The notes under the pieces are model-generated. The model was given only the letters and a program-made list of their open reading frames with translations, was not told where the DNA came from and searched no databases. Positions 34,601-42,130 of a stretch of DNA of 64,000 bases are shown piece by piece. This DNA is from Flavobacteriaceae bacterium PS02334. Lineage in GTDB: Bacteria > Bacteroidota > Bacteroidia > Flavobacteriales > Flavobacteriaceae. The translations under genes and the position numbers were made by a program. The first letter of the stretch is position 1. Each line of letters opens with the position of its first letter. The stretch is from positions 124,001-188,000 of the forward strand of contig JASCOH010000003.1 of NCBI GenBank assembly GCA_029959295.1, written 5' to 3'.

Positions 34601-35003
34601 CGCCAACAGCAAGATTCAAATGGATTTCTGCCAAGGATTTAAAAAAGATATCAATCGAATTATTTCCAGCTCCTTTCGCTCTCGGATGCAATTTCAGAAC
34701 GCCGTCAACAGAAGTAAGTATCTTGTTTTCAGGCATGACATAAATAATATTGGGCGCAAGATGAATATCATCGACGATTTCCATAACCGGAATTTCAGTA
34801 TACCCAGTCAAGATTTCAGTCAATGAGCTATCATGATTCGGATCAAGATGCTGGACCAAGACATAAGCCATTCCAGAATCGTCAGGAATTCCTTTTAAAA
34901 ATTCTTGAAAGGCCTCAAGACCTCCCGCAGAAGCGCCTATGCCAACAATTGGAAAATCCTGATGTGAAGGAACAGGCTGTATTTTGCTTTTTTTTATAGG
35001 CAT
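31626..35003 (-). CDS. CheB-CheR-PAS-histidine kinase fusion protein
   Basis: 1125 aa. Domains in order: a CheB methylesterase catalytic domain without a receiver (about 15-195; GIGASAGGLE with Ser25, VQHLDPNHDS with His52, SGKGADGSLGL with Asp); CheR methyltransferase (about 205-475; QTTIRRRIARRMG, AGCSTGEEAYTLAI, DLITCRNVLIYM); a linker with a PAS-like part; a strong coiled coil (about 650-735, LQSTNEELLSGSEELQSLNEEL); a PAS domain (about 745-865); and HisKA (VASHDLQEPLRK, His902) with HATPase_c (NLMSNAIKFSK, DNGIGL, GTGIGLAISKKI). No transmembrane helix. Such fusions are widespread in Bacteroidota without flagella and act on unknown substrates. Here no MCP or CheA is nearby, so a role outside classical chemotaxis is likely. 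Confidence 0.93.
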   Translation of the reverse strand: MPIKKSKIQPVPSHQDFPIVGIGASAGGLEAFQEFLKGIPDDSGMAYVLVQHLDPNHDSSLTEILTGYTEIPVMEIVDDIHLAPNIIYVMPENKILTSVDGVLKLHPRAKGAGNNSIDIFFKSLAEIHLNLAVGVVLSGKGADGSLGLKEVKDHGGFTFVQNPEEAASKDMPENAIDLGFADYILPASEIALKIMEIISDRDDTSIAILDKNDENVFNEIIQLLRQHSGVDFTYYKQTTIRRRIARRMGISKSLNLTDYLKLLRSDKTAPSILFNDLLIPVTEFFRDPKIFQIIKETVFPAIINRKAQEDFIRIWVAGCSTGEEAYTLAISLHEFLGENLQGTQIQIFASDISELAIAKARIGFYTKSQLMNVPEIILKKYFTKNNSGYQIKRHIRDVCVFAVHNFLKDPPFARMDLITCRNVLIYMDPFLQKKSLTTFHYALKEEGFLLLGKSETATPAEDLFLPFEKSAKIYTRKEVIGRLVHAAMGTKDKSFANKNKQISKTEIVTIDFKKSAENMLLSRYTPASVVVNEQMDIVHIHGNISQFLEFSAGKPTFNLLKIAREGLAFELRNAWQKAKESKESIVKEGVFFKINGEQLVVTIEIQPLKDTIEMYFLVLFYKTAFTKEDDTNNQIASSDIQKNKHLKRIQELERELEQTRNDVNAIAEEQDASNEELQSTNEELLSGSEELQSLNEELETSKEELQSSNEELIIINQELLEKQQQINTSRNYTEAIVATLREPIVVLDTKLRIKNINRAFSKKYNIEKQQAEGKLIYEIQNHLFDNAPMRAMLEKVLPQKTQLDDYQITVNLQPYGESIMLLNAKQVTNETSNEKLILLAIEDITERKIIEKRLQDLSDGFESKVKERTSDLVISNTELGVSVKELFEANQQLQQFAYVASHDLQEPLRKIMMFTSRILSQKDILPTETMDILEKISSSSSRMRTLIEDILAYSYLNNHEEMFMTTDLNVIIKAILTDFELLIEEENVQVKIGKLPTVKAIPLQMNQLFYNLMSNAIKFSKKEASPLIMIKSRKVSKKRQEQFPELDASVSYCEIIIKDNGIGLDTKYATRIFTIFQRLHNSGSEYKGTGIGLAISKKIIENHRGHIFVIAKAGAGAAFHVLLPI

Positions 35004-35130
35004 GACCGTGAGAGTTTCAAATTAAAAAGAACTTGTGGCGCTTCATGAATGTTAAAAGCCCAGTAATTGTAAATGTAATCTTTTGAAACCCAAAAAAGAG
35101 TGTAATAAGATTCTAATTGCAATGCAAAAC

Positions 35131-35163
35131 AAAAAATGCGTTCCAAAAAAGAACGCATTTTTT
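35131..35163 (-). terminator. Terminator of holA
   Basis: Stem AAAAAATGCGTTC / GAACGCATTTTTT with loop CAAAAAA. Its arms and the following TATATCC are identical to those of 31562-31593. Confidence 0.8.
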
Positions 35164-35210
35164 ATATCCGCAATCCAAACCTTACAGCTTGAAGCCAAAA
35201 CTTTATACTT

Positions 35211-36215
35211 CTACAAAAATATTTTCGCCAGCATTTCCTTCATTAAATCGCCGCTTCCTACACTGCTTGCCCCGACACCTTTGCTTTTGACATCAATATC
35301 ACGCAAAGTCGCCACAATTGCACTTACTTTTTTCATCGGATAATTCTTGATTGCAACATCATATTCTTTCACAAAAAACGGATTGATTCCCAAAGCCGAA
35401 GCCACATTCTTCGGATTTTTGTCCTTCAAACCATGATATTTCAAAAGCTGGATAAAAAATCCGAAAGTCTGTCCAACCGTCAAAACCAAAGGATTATCTT
35501 TCGGATTGTCTGCAAAATATTGCGCAATTTGATAGGCTTTCTTTTGGTTCTTCTCGCCAATTGCTTTGCGCAATTCAAAGACGTTGAAATCTTTACTGAA
35601 GCCTATATTTTCTTCAATAATTTCAGGAGTAATTGTGCTTCCTTTTGGCAAAATAATCGCTAGTTTATCTAATTCATTCGCAATCTTGCTCAAATCAGTG
35701 CCTAAAAAATCAACCAGCATTGCCGCTGCCTTTGGCTCAATATTTAATTTCTTTCCGGCAAGAACACGCTTCAGCCAATCCCCTACTTGATTTTCATATA
35801 ACTTTTTGCTTTCATAAACCAGTCCGTTTTTGCCTAAAACTTTAGTAACTTTCTTTCTCTTGTCAAGCGTTTTATATTTGTAAGCAAAAACCAAAACCGT
35901 TGTCGGCATTGGGTTTTCAGCATAACTTTCTAATTTGTCAATAGTTCTCGAAAGCTCCTGCGCTTCCCTCACAATAACCACCTGCCTTTCCGCCATCATC
36001 GGATAGCGTTTTGCCGTAGAAACAATATCTTCAATCGACACGTCGCGACCGTAAAGAATCGTTTGATTGAAACCTTTTTCTTCTTCAGCCAAAAGATTTG
36101 CCTCCATATATTCCGTCAATTTATCAATATAATAAGGCTCTTCCCCCATCAAAAAATAAATCGGTTTTATGTTTCCAGCTTTGATATCGTTGACAATTTT
36201 TACTACTTCGTCCAA
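35211..36215 (-). CDS. holA: DNA polymerase III delta subunit
   Basis: 334 aa. N-terminal segment of the delta family: KAGNIKPIYFLMGEEPYYIDKLTEYME, then VVIVREAQELSRTIDKLESYAENPMPTTVLVF. It is an AAA+-related clamp-loader subunit without a functional nucleotide-binding site. The middle domain and C-terminal collar (KDFNVFELRKAIGEKNQKKAYQ and KNYPMKKVSAIVATLRDID) match HolA. It opens the beta sliding clamp. It is divergent from the HsdR_N-type gene, an arrangement I associate with Bacteroidota genomes, with about 105 bp between. A terminator downstream separates it from the CheB/CheR fusion. Confidence 0.92.
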   Translation of the reverse strand: MDEVVKIVNDIKAGNIKPIYFLMGEEPYYIDKLTEYMEANLLAEEEKGFNQTILYGRDVSIEDIVSTAKRYPMMAERQVVIVREAQELSRTIDKLESYAENPMPTTVLVFAYKYKTLDKRKKVTKVLGKNGLVYESKKLYENQVGDWLKRVLAGKKLNIEPKAAAMLVDFLGTDLSKIANELDKLAIILPKGSTITPEIIEENIGFSKDFNVFELRKAIGEKNQKKAYQIAQYFADNPKDNPLVLTVGQTFGFFIQLLKYHGLKDKNPKNVASALGINPFFVKEYDVAIKNYPMKKVSAIVATLRDIDVKSKGVGASSVGSGDLMKEMLAKIFL

Positions 36216-36261
36216 AAGATTTTGTTTTAATTCTTGAAATTATTTCGAAATTTACGCAAGA

Positions 36262-36316
36262 TTTAAACTTAGCGCCTTAGAAACTTTGCAACTCTGCAAC
36301 TTTGAAACTACCTTTG
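36262..36316 (+). promoter_or_regulatory. Promoter of the HsdR_N-type gene within a repeat-like sequence
   Basis: TTTG at 36285-36288 and TACCTTTG at 36309-36316, spacing 20 bp, a good Bacteroidota promoter. The upstream part AACTTAGCGCCTTAG followed by AAACTTTGCAACTCTGCAAC looks like a degenerate dispersed sequence. The ATG is at 36321, five bases after the -7 box, so the transcript would be leaderless. Confidence 0.55.
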
Positions 36317-36320
36317 CCCC

Positions 36321-36767
36321 ATGCAACAGCTTAATTTCCCTGCGTATAAATTCCGATTCAAAAATAGCGAAAATAAAGTCGCTATCTTCGATGAAATACG
36401 CAAAAAATTTATCATTCTTACGCCCGAAGAATGGGTGCGCCAAAACGTCGTGCAGTATCTTTTGCAGGAAAAAAAGTATCCTAAATCATATATAAACGTA
36501 GAAAAATTAATTAAACTTAATGGTTTAGTTAAACGTTATGATGTTGTTGTATTTCAGCCTAATGGAAAATTATTTTTATTAATAGAATGTAAATCTACAG
36601 ACATTAAAATTAGCCAAGATACTTTTGACCAGATTGCAAGATATAATATGGCCATGGAAGCCGAATATTTAATGGTAACCAACGGCTTAAATCATTATTT
36701 TTGCCAAATGGATTACGTCGAAGAGAAATACAATTTCCTTCAAGAACTTCCTGATTTTACAATTTAA
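36321..36767 (+). CDS. HsdR N-terminal-type (restriction endonuclease-like) domain protein
   Basis: 148 aa, a single domain. The motifs LINVEKLIKLNG-like region, KRYDVVVF, LLIECKSTDIKIS and DQIARYNMAM match the N-terminal nuclease-like domain of type I restriction R subunits (HSDR_N_2). The core 'D...ECK' of PD-(D/E)XK nucleases is present (Asp of YDVVVF, Glu and Lys of IECKS). There is no helicase domain and no hsdM or hsdS nearby, so it is not a restriction system. This small protein is conserved in Bacteroidota next to holA, so a DNA-processing housekeeping role is possible. It lies 26 bp upstream of a glycosyltransferase gene and may be co-transcribed with it. Confidence 0.85.
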   Translation: MQQLNFPAYKFRFKNSENKVAIFDEIRKKFIILTPEEWVRQNVVQYLLQEKKYPKSYINVEKLIKLNGLVKRYDVVVFQPNGKLFLLIECKSTDIKISQDTFDQIARYNMAMEAEYLMVTNGLNHYFCQMDYVEEKYNFLQELPDFTI

Positions 36768-36793
36768 CGGTAAATAATTTCTAAGCAGTCAAA

Positions 36794-37789
36794 ATGAAGA
36801 AGATCGCAGTCGTAATTTTAAACTGGAATGGACGTAAATTGCTAGAAGAATTTCTTCCTTCTATAGTTAGATTTTCTCCAGAAGCTACTGTTTATGTTGC
36901 AGACAATGCTTCTTCAGATGATTCGGCTTCCTTTATAAAAAATACATTTCCTACTGTAAAAATAATACAAAATACTCATAATTTCGGCTTTGCCAAAGGC
37001 TATAACCAGGCGTTGCGTTTTGTAGAAGAAGAATATTATGCTCTGGTCAATTCTGATATTGAAGTGACTGAAAACTGGCTTTCGCCGATATTAGAAATAT
37101 TTGAAAACGAACCGCAGACTTCGATTATCCAGCCAAAAATTCTAGCGTATAAAAACAAAGAAATGTTTGAATATGCTGGCGCTGCAGGAGGATTTATAGA
37201 CAAATATGGCTTTCCCTTTTGTCGTGGCAGAATTTTCCAGTCTTTAGAAAAAGATTTAGGACAGTATAATGATACTTTTGATATTTTCTGGGCTTCCGGA
37301 GCCTGCTTTTTTATCCGCAAGGAAGTTTACAGGCAATTAAATGGCTTTGATGAAGACTTTTTTGCGCATCAAGAAGAAATTGACTTGTGCTGGAGAGCTT
37401 TTAATCAAAATCATAAAGTGAAATATTGTGGATTTTCTACAGTTTACCATGTTGGTGGCGCTACATTAAATGAATCAAATCCGCATAAGACTTTCCTGAA
37501 TTTCAGAAACTCACTGTGGATGATGACGAAGAATCTTCCGAAGAAAAAACTGTTTTCAATCCTCTTTTTAAGACTAATTTTAGACGGCTGGGCCGGAATT
37601 CACTTTCTATTTCAAGGAAAACCGAAACATCTTTGGGCCATTTTAAAGGCTCATTTTTACTTTTATTTATATTTACTGAAGAACTTAAATAAAAGGCAAT
37701 CAAATCAATACGATAAGTATTACAAAATTAACAGTATCGTTTACTACCATTTCTGGAAAAAGGGCAAGGTATTTGAAAATAAATTTTAA
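36794..37789 (+). CDS. Family 2 glycosyltransferase
   Basis: 331 aa. GT-A fold: VVILNWNGRKLLEEFLP at the start, VADNASSDDSASF (nucleotide-binding D), HNFGFAKGYNQAL, ALVNSDIEVT (DxD-like metal site SD), then FIRKEVYRQLNGFDEDFFAHQEEIDLCWRA with the conserved ED-type acceptor motif (EEIDLCWR). Homologues transfer sugars in cell-surface polysaccharide or O-antigen synthesis. A hydrophobic segment near the end (about 248-275) could attach it to the membrane. No other polysaccharide genes are nearby, so donor and acceptor are unknown. It lies 26 bp downstream of the HsdR_N-type gene. Confidence 0.9.
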   Translation: MKKIAVVILNWNGRKLLEEFLPSIVRFSPEATVYVADNASSDDSASFIKNTFPTVKIIQNTHNFGFAKGYNQALRFVEEEYYALVNSDIEVTENWLSPILEIFENEPQTSIIQPKILAYKNKEMFEYAGAAGGFIDKYGFPFCRGRIFQSLEKDLGQYNDTFDIFWASGACFFIRKEVYRQLNGFDEDFFAHQEEIDLCWRAFNQNHKVKYCGFSTVYHVGGATLNESNPHKTFLNFRNSLWMMTKNLPKKKLFSILFLRLILDGWAGIHFLFQGKPKHLWAILKAHFYFYLYLLKNLNKRQSNQYDKYYKINSIVYYHFWKKGKVFENKF

Positions 37790-37865
37790 CAATAGTTTAT
37801 ATCTGTTTCGGTTATAAACTTTTTATTAATCCTTAAATTTGTTAAAATCTTAAAATTCACAACCT

Positions 37866-38702
37866 ATGAAAAAAGTAATTTTTATACTTTCGATTGCAGC
37901 CTTGACACTTAGTTCGTGTGGCTCTAAGAAGAAAATTGCAGAACTAGAAGCAAAAAACAAAGAGACGCAAGATCTTTTGAATACTGCAACTGTTAAGTTA
38001 AACACATGTCTTACTGAAAGAGAAGCGCTTGCAAATCAGCTTGATTTCTTGAAAAAGAACAACTCTGATTTGATCAACAATATGGGAAATCTTACCACGC
38101 TTTCCTCAAAAGGTGCTGAAAACCTAGAAAAATCTCTTGAAAGCTTGAAAGAGAAAGATTTAAAAATTACAAGATTACAAGACGCTTTGACTAAAAAAGA
38201 TTCTGTTACTTTGGCAATCGTTACAAGCTTGAAAAGCTCAGTTGGAATCAGCGATCCAGACATCCAAATCAATGTGGAAAAAGGAGTTGTTTTTATCTCA
38301 ATTGCTGACAAATTGCTTTTCAAAAGCGGAAGTTATGTAGTGAGCGACAGAGCGAAAGAAGTTTTGGCTAAAGTGGCTAAAGTTGTAAACGCTAAGCCAG
38401 ATTTCGAATGTATGGTTGAAGGACACACAGATAATGTTCCTTACAAATCAAACGGCGTTTTGCTTGACAACTGGGATTTGAGCGTGAAACGTTCGACTTC
38501 AATCATCAGAGTTTTGCAAGAATTAAACGTGAATCCAAAACAATTGATTGCAGCGGGAAGAAGCGAATATATTCCATTAGTAAGCAACGATTCTGCTGAA
38601 AACAGAGCAACAAACAGAAGAACAAGAATTGTTGTACTTCCAAAAATCGATCAATTCTATGATATGATTGAAAAAGAAATGAAAAACTTGGCGAAACAAT
38701 AA
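37866..38702 (+). CDS. OmpA/MotB-type peptidoglycan-binding lipoprotein
   Basis: 278 aa. Lipoprotein signal with LSSCGSKKK (Cys19 or so). A long coiled coil (about 22-110, starting IAELEAKNKE) precedes an OmpA_C domain (about 140-265) with ISIADKLLFKSGSYVVSDRAKE, VEGHTDNVPYKSN, WDLSVKRSTSIIRVLQE and NRATNRRTRIVVLP. These are the usual diaminopimelate-binding residues (Asp in HTDN and Arg in NRRTRI). It probably links the outer membrane to peptidoglycan through the coiled coil. A TAAATTTG box at 37834-37841 is a plausible -7 element. A terminator follows. Confidence 0.9.
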   Translation: MKKVIFILSIAALTLSSCGSKKKIAELEAKNKETQDLLNTATVKLNTCLTEREALANQLDFLKKNNSDLINNMGNLTTLSSKGAENLEKSLESLKEKDLKITRLQDALTKKDSVTLAIVTSLKSSVGISDPDIQINVEKGVVFISIADKLLFKSGSYVVSDRAKEVLAKVAKVVNAKPDFECMVEGHTDNVPYKSNGVLLDNWDLSVKRSTSIIRVLQELNVNPKQLIAAGRSEYIPLVSNDSAENRATNRRTRIVVLPKIDQFYDMIEKEMKNLAKQ

Positions 38703-38721
38703 TTGCCAAATTCATATAAAT

Positions 38722-38753
38722 AAAAAGCATCGGTTAATTCCGATGCTTTTTTT
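38722..38753. terminator. Bidirectional terminator between OmpA-like and YciO-type genes
   Basis: Stem AAAAAGCATCGG / CCGATGCTTTTT with loop TTAATT, followed by T's. Confidence 0.85.
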
Positions 38754-38766
38754 ATGCTTACTAATT

Positions 38767-39390
38767 TTAGTTTAAAATATCAATACTTCCTTTTCCTTCT
38801 CTTACCACTACTGGTTCTCCTTCAGACAAATCGATAATTGTGGAAGCTTGATTGTCGCCATAACCGCCGTCAATTACCACATCCACTAAATTCTGCCATT
38901 TCTCAAAAATTAATTCAGGATCAGTGGTGTATTCAATCACGTCATCATCATCATGAATCGAGGTTGAAACAATCGGATTTCCTAAAAGCTTGACGATTTC
39001 TAAAGCAATTGAATTATCTGGAACACGAATTCCGACTGTAGTTTTCTTCTTGAATTCCTTCGGAAGATTATTGTTTCCTGGCAAAATAAAAGTATAAGGT
39101 CCTGGTAAAGCTTTTTTCAATAACTTAAATGTTGAAGTATCAATTTGCTTTACGTAGTCAGAAATATTGCTCAAATCATGGCAAACGAAAGAGAAATTTG
39201 CTTTGTCTAATTTAATTCCCTTGATTTTTGCAATGCGTTCCAATGCTTTTGTATTAGTTATATCACAACCCAAACCATAAACAGTATCTGTTGGATAAAT
39301 CACCAAACCGCCATCCTTTAAAATTTTAACCACTTTTGCGATTTCTTTTTCGTTCGGATTCTGCGGATATATTTTAATAAACTGTGCCAT
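38767..39390 (-). CDS. YciO/Sua5-family L-threonylcarbamoyladenylate synthase-like protein
   Basis: 207 aa. YrdC-fold motifs: KILKDGGLVIYPTDTVYGLGCD, RIAKIKGI, FSFVCHDLSNISDYV, LPGPYTFILPG, TVGIRVPD, STSIHDDDD, DVVIDGGYG and TIIDLSEGEPVVVREGKG. The block FVCHDLS and the overall length agree with the YciO subgroup rather than full-length Sua5. Members of the wider family make threonylcarbamoyl-AMP for tRNA t6A modification at position 37. Whether this copy provides the essential TsaC activity depends on there being no other copy in the genome, which is not visible here. It is convergent with the OmpA-like gene. A later gene on the same strand is the UvrD/PcrA helicase, 50 bp upstream. Confidence 0.88.
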   Translation of the reverse strand: MAQFIKIYPQNPNEKEIAKVVKILKDGGLVIYPTDTVYGLGCDITNTKALERIAKIKGIKLDKANFSFVCHDLSNISDYVKQIDTSTFKLLKKALPGPYTFILPGNNNLPKEFKKKTTVGIRVPDNSIALEIVKLLGNPIVSTSIHDDDDVIEYTTDPELIFEKWQNLVDVVIDGGYGDNQASTIIDLSEGEPVVVREGKGSIDILN

Positions 39391-39442
39391 AAATTTTTAG
39401 TTGTATTTTCTTAAAGTTACAACTTTTTTACTGAAAAATCAA

Positions 39443-41776
39443 TTATGATAAAATGTCCAATCTTGCAAAGCGGAGCAATAGTTTTTTGATGCCGCCGACT
39501 TCAAATTTAATCTCTGCTTTTTTATCAGCTCCAACTCCTTCTATGTTTAAAACTTCGCCTCTTCCAAATCTTTCATGCATCACAATATTTCCGATATTTA
39601 ATTTGCTGTCAGGGAGATTTGAAGAATTCGCAGAAGGTCCGTTTGAAGAAACTGGTTTCAGCCTTCGGACGCTTGTATTTGGTTCTGAATCTTCGCCATA
39701 TTTCTTTGGTGGAGTTCCGGCTTGCGGTTTGTTCAATCTCAATCTTGACTTGTCGACATCACCGAAAACGTCAATATCAATCATTGGCTTATAGCGATAA
39801 TTGCCTTCATTCGGAGTCAGATATTCTAAATATTCTCCTGTAATTTCATCAATAAAACGCGATGGTTCTGAATCTGTCAGTTTTCCCCAGCGGTAGCGAG
39901 ATTGCGCATACGTCAGATAAGCTTGGTGTTCCGCTCGTGTCAAAGCCACATAAAACAGGCGTCTTTCTTCTTCCAATTCGCTTCGCGTGCTCATACTCAT
40001 TGCACTCGGAAACAAATCTTCTTCCATCCCAACAACAAAAACATACGGAAATTCAAGACCTTTTGCCAAGTGAATTGTCATCAAAGCCACACGGTCATCG
40101 TCGCCAGTGTCTTTATCTAAATCGGTTGCCAAAGCCACGTCTTCCATGAATTCTGACAAAGCTCCTCTGGCGCCGTCAATTTCTCTTTGACCTTCGATAA
40201 AATCTTTTATACCGTTTAATAATTCTTCAATATTTTCAAGCTTTGCAATACCTTCAGGAGTTCCATCTTTCTTCATTTCTTGAATCAATCCGGTTTTTTT
40301 CGTCACATGTTCTGACAGATAAAAGGCATCTTGATTTTGGTCAATGACTTGAAAACTCTTAATCATAGTTACAAAATCTGAAATTCTGCCACGAGTTCCG
40401 GCATTTAATTTCAAGTCAATTTTGTCAATATGTTCCATGACTTCAAAAATCGAACGTTTATAGTGATTCGCAGCAATGGTCAATTTTTCAACCGTTGTAT
40501 CGCCAATTCCCCTCGCCGGATAATTGATTACGCGAATCAAAGCCTCCTCGTCTTTTGGATTGATAACCAATCGCAAATAAGCCAAAACATCTTTAATTTC
40601 TTTTCTTTGGTAGAAAGACAAACCGCCATAAATTCTATAGGGAATGTCACGTTTGCGCAAAGCGTCTTCCATCGCACGAGACTGCGCATTGGTTCGATAA
40701 AGAATGGCAAAATTTCCGTTCATCATCTGAAATTGCATCTTTTTTTCAAAGATTTCACTTGCCACAAAACGTCCTTCTTCACCGTCTGTCAGGCTTCGGT
40801 GGACCTTAATTTTTGGTCCGTCGTCGTTTGCCGTCCAAACAATTTTATCTAATTTGGTTTTATTTTTATCAATAATCGAGTTCGCCGCTTCTACAATATT
40901 TTTTGAAGAACGGTAATTTTGTTCCAATCTATACGTCTGAACTCCAGCGTAATCTTTCTGGAAATTCAAGATATTGTTGATATTCGCTCCGCGGAAAGCA
41001 TAAATACTTTGGGCATCGTCACCAACCACGCAAATATTTTGAAATTTATCTGATAAAGCCCTTACGATCAAGTATTGCGAGTGATTTGTATCTTGGTACT
41101 CATCGACCAAAATATATCGGAAACGATTTTGGTATTTAGCCAAAACATCTGGAAAGAGATTCAGCAACTCATTGGTTTTTAATAATAAATCATCAAAATC
41201 CATGGCTCCTGCTTTGAAACATCTTTCCACATATTGCTGATAGATTTCTCCCAAACGTGGTTTTTTCGACATTGCATCTTGTTCCTGCAATTCTGGATTG
41301 TTGAAATAAGCTTTTACGGTAATCAAGCTATTTTTATACGAAGAAATCCTTCCTAAAATTTGCTTTGGCTTGTAAATATCCCTGTCCAATTGCATTTCTT
41401 TAATAATCGAGCCAATCAATCGCACAGAATCTTGAGAATCATAAATCGAAAAGTTGGAAGGATAGCCTAATTTATCTGCTTCTGAACGAAGAATTCTCGC
41501 AAAAATGGAATGGAAAGTTCCCATCCAAAGATTTTTAGCTTCTGAACTTCCTACAATATCTGAAATACGTTTTTTCATTTCACGAGCGGCTTTGTTCGTG
41601 AAGGTAAGTGACAAGATGTTGAAAGCGTCAACGCCCAAGCTCATCAAGTAAGCAATTCTGATAGTCAGTACTCTTGTTTTTCCAGAACCTGCACCAGCGA
41701 TGATAATCATCGGACCGTCTTTTTGAAGAACCGGTGCTTGCTGGGCATCGTTTAGCTGGCTAATATATTGCTGCAT
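39443..41776 (-). CDS. UvrD/PcrA-type superfamily 1 DNA helicase
   Basis: 777 aa from the ATG at 41776 (MQQYISQLNDAQQ). The eight-codon upstream extension is basic and unlike the family. SF1A motifs: LNDAQQAPV (Q motif), AGAGSGKTRVLT (Walker A), LTFTNKAAREMKKRI (Ia), LVDEYQDTNHSQY (II), VVGDDAQSIYAFRGA (III), EQNYRSS (IV), the GLEFPYVFVVGMEEDLFP (V) region, and EERRLFYVALTRAEHQAYLTYAQSR (VI). The C-terminal tail (about 650-777) has a disordered linker and a Tudor-like end (VMHERFGRGEVLNIEG) as in PcrA/UvrD that contact RNA polymerase. A 3'-5' helicase for nucleotide-excision and mismatch repair and replication-conflict resolution. Confidence 0.95.
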   Translation of the reverse strand: MQQYISQLNDAQQAPVLQKDGPMIIIAGAGSGKTRVLTIRIAYLMSLGVDAFNILSLTFTNKAAREMKKRISDIVGSSEAKNLWMGTFHSIFARILRSEADKLGYPSNFSIYDSQDSVRLIGSIIKEMQLDRDIYKPKQILGRISSYKNSLITVKAYFNNPELQEQDAMSKKPRLGEIYQQYVERCFKAGAMDFDDLLLKTNELLNLFPDVLAKYQNRFRYILVDEYQDTNHSQYLIVRALSDKFQNICVVGDDAQSIYAFRGANINNILNFQKDYAGVQTYRLEQNYRSSKNIVEAANSIIDKNKTKLDKIVWTANDDGPKIKVHRSLTDGEEGRFVASEIFEKKMQFQMMNGNFAILYRTNAQSRAMEDALRKRDIPYRIYGGLSFYQRKEIKDVLAYLRLVINPKDEEALIRVINYPARGIGDTTVEKLTIAANHYKRSIFEVMEHIDKIDLKLNAGTRGRISDFVTMIKSFQVIDQNQDAFYLSEHVTKKTGLIQEMKKDGTPEGIAKLENIEELLNGIKDFIEGQREIDGARGALSEFMEDVALATDLDKDTGDDDRVALMTIHLAKGLEFPYVFVVGMEEDLFPSAMSMSTRSELEEERRLFYVALTRAEHQAYLTYAQSRYRWGKLTDSEPSRFIDEITGEYLEYLTPNEGNYRYKPMIDIDVFGDVDKSRLRLNKPQAGTPPKKYGEDSEPNTSVRRLKPVSSNGPSANSSNLPDSKLNIGNIVMHERFGRGEVLNIEGVGADKKAEIKFEVGGIKKLLLRFARLDILS

Positions 41777-41961
41777 TTCTTTTTCTTTTTTCAGTTGCAA
41801 AAATAAGACAATTAGATGATTGGATAATTAGATAATTTGCGAAATTTTGGAATGCAGATTTTTATAGATTTCTATATTTTTTTTGTTTCAATATATGCAG
41901 ACAAACTACTTCGACAAAGATTGGTCTAGAAGTCAACAAACATGCCTTGAGTTTCTCAAAC

Positions 41962-42072
41962 AGCCCCGATGATGCCATTGCTTGAGCTCTTGTGCCTGCC
42001 AAAAAGCAGGCATAAAGCGAGTGGCTTAAGCGGGAAAATGGCTGGCAAAAATTCCTGCAGTTTCGCTTCAAA
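41962..42072 (-). repeat. Structured dispersed repeat, copy 2 (inverted relative to copy 1)
   Basis: 111 bp. On the plus strand it reads from AGCCCCGATGATGCCATTGC to TTTCGCTTCAAA. A perfect stem GCCTGC / GCAGGC flanks loop CAAAAA, with outer pairing CCATTGCTT / AAGCGAGTGG. The copy at 6908-7020 keeps the flanks but has a different stem. The minus-strand reading frame here (41862-42071) has no protein-like composition and I reject it. The element lies between the UvrD-type gene and a 173-aa gene; its end is 8 bp from that gene's promoter. Confidence 0.75.
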
Positions 42073-42079
42073 TAAAAAG

Positions 42080-42108
42080 TTGAAATTTGAATCTATTGTT
42101 TATTTTTG
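42080..42108 (+). promoter_or_regulatory. Promoter of the 173-aa gene
   Basis: TTG at 42080-42082 and TATTTTTG at 42101-42108 with an 18-bp spacer, matching the Bacteroidota consensus. The predicted start is about 15 nt before the ATG at 42131. It sits just outside the repeat that ends at 42072. Confidence 0.55.
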
Positions 42109-42130
42109 TGTTCTTAAAAATTGGAAAACT

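Noticed and set aside
36321-36767. Restriction-modification system
   Set aside because: Only the nuclease-like N-terminal domain of an R subunit is present; no helicase, methylase or specificity gene.
41862-42071. 69-codon minus-strand frame
   Set aside because: It falls in the structured repeat and has no protein-like composition.
41969-42130. 54-codon N-terminal extension of the 173-aa protein
   Set aside because: Codes through the repeat; the membrane helix starts right after the 42131 ATG, which has its own promoter.
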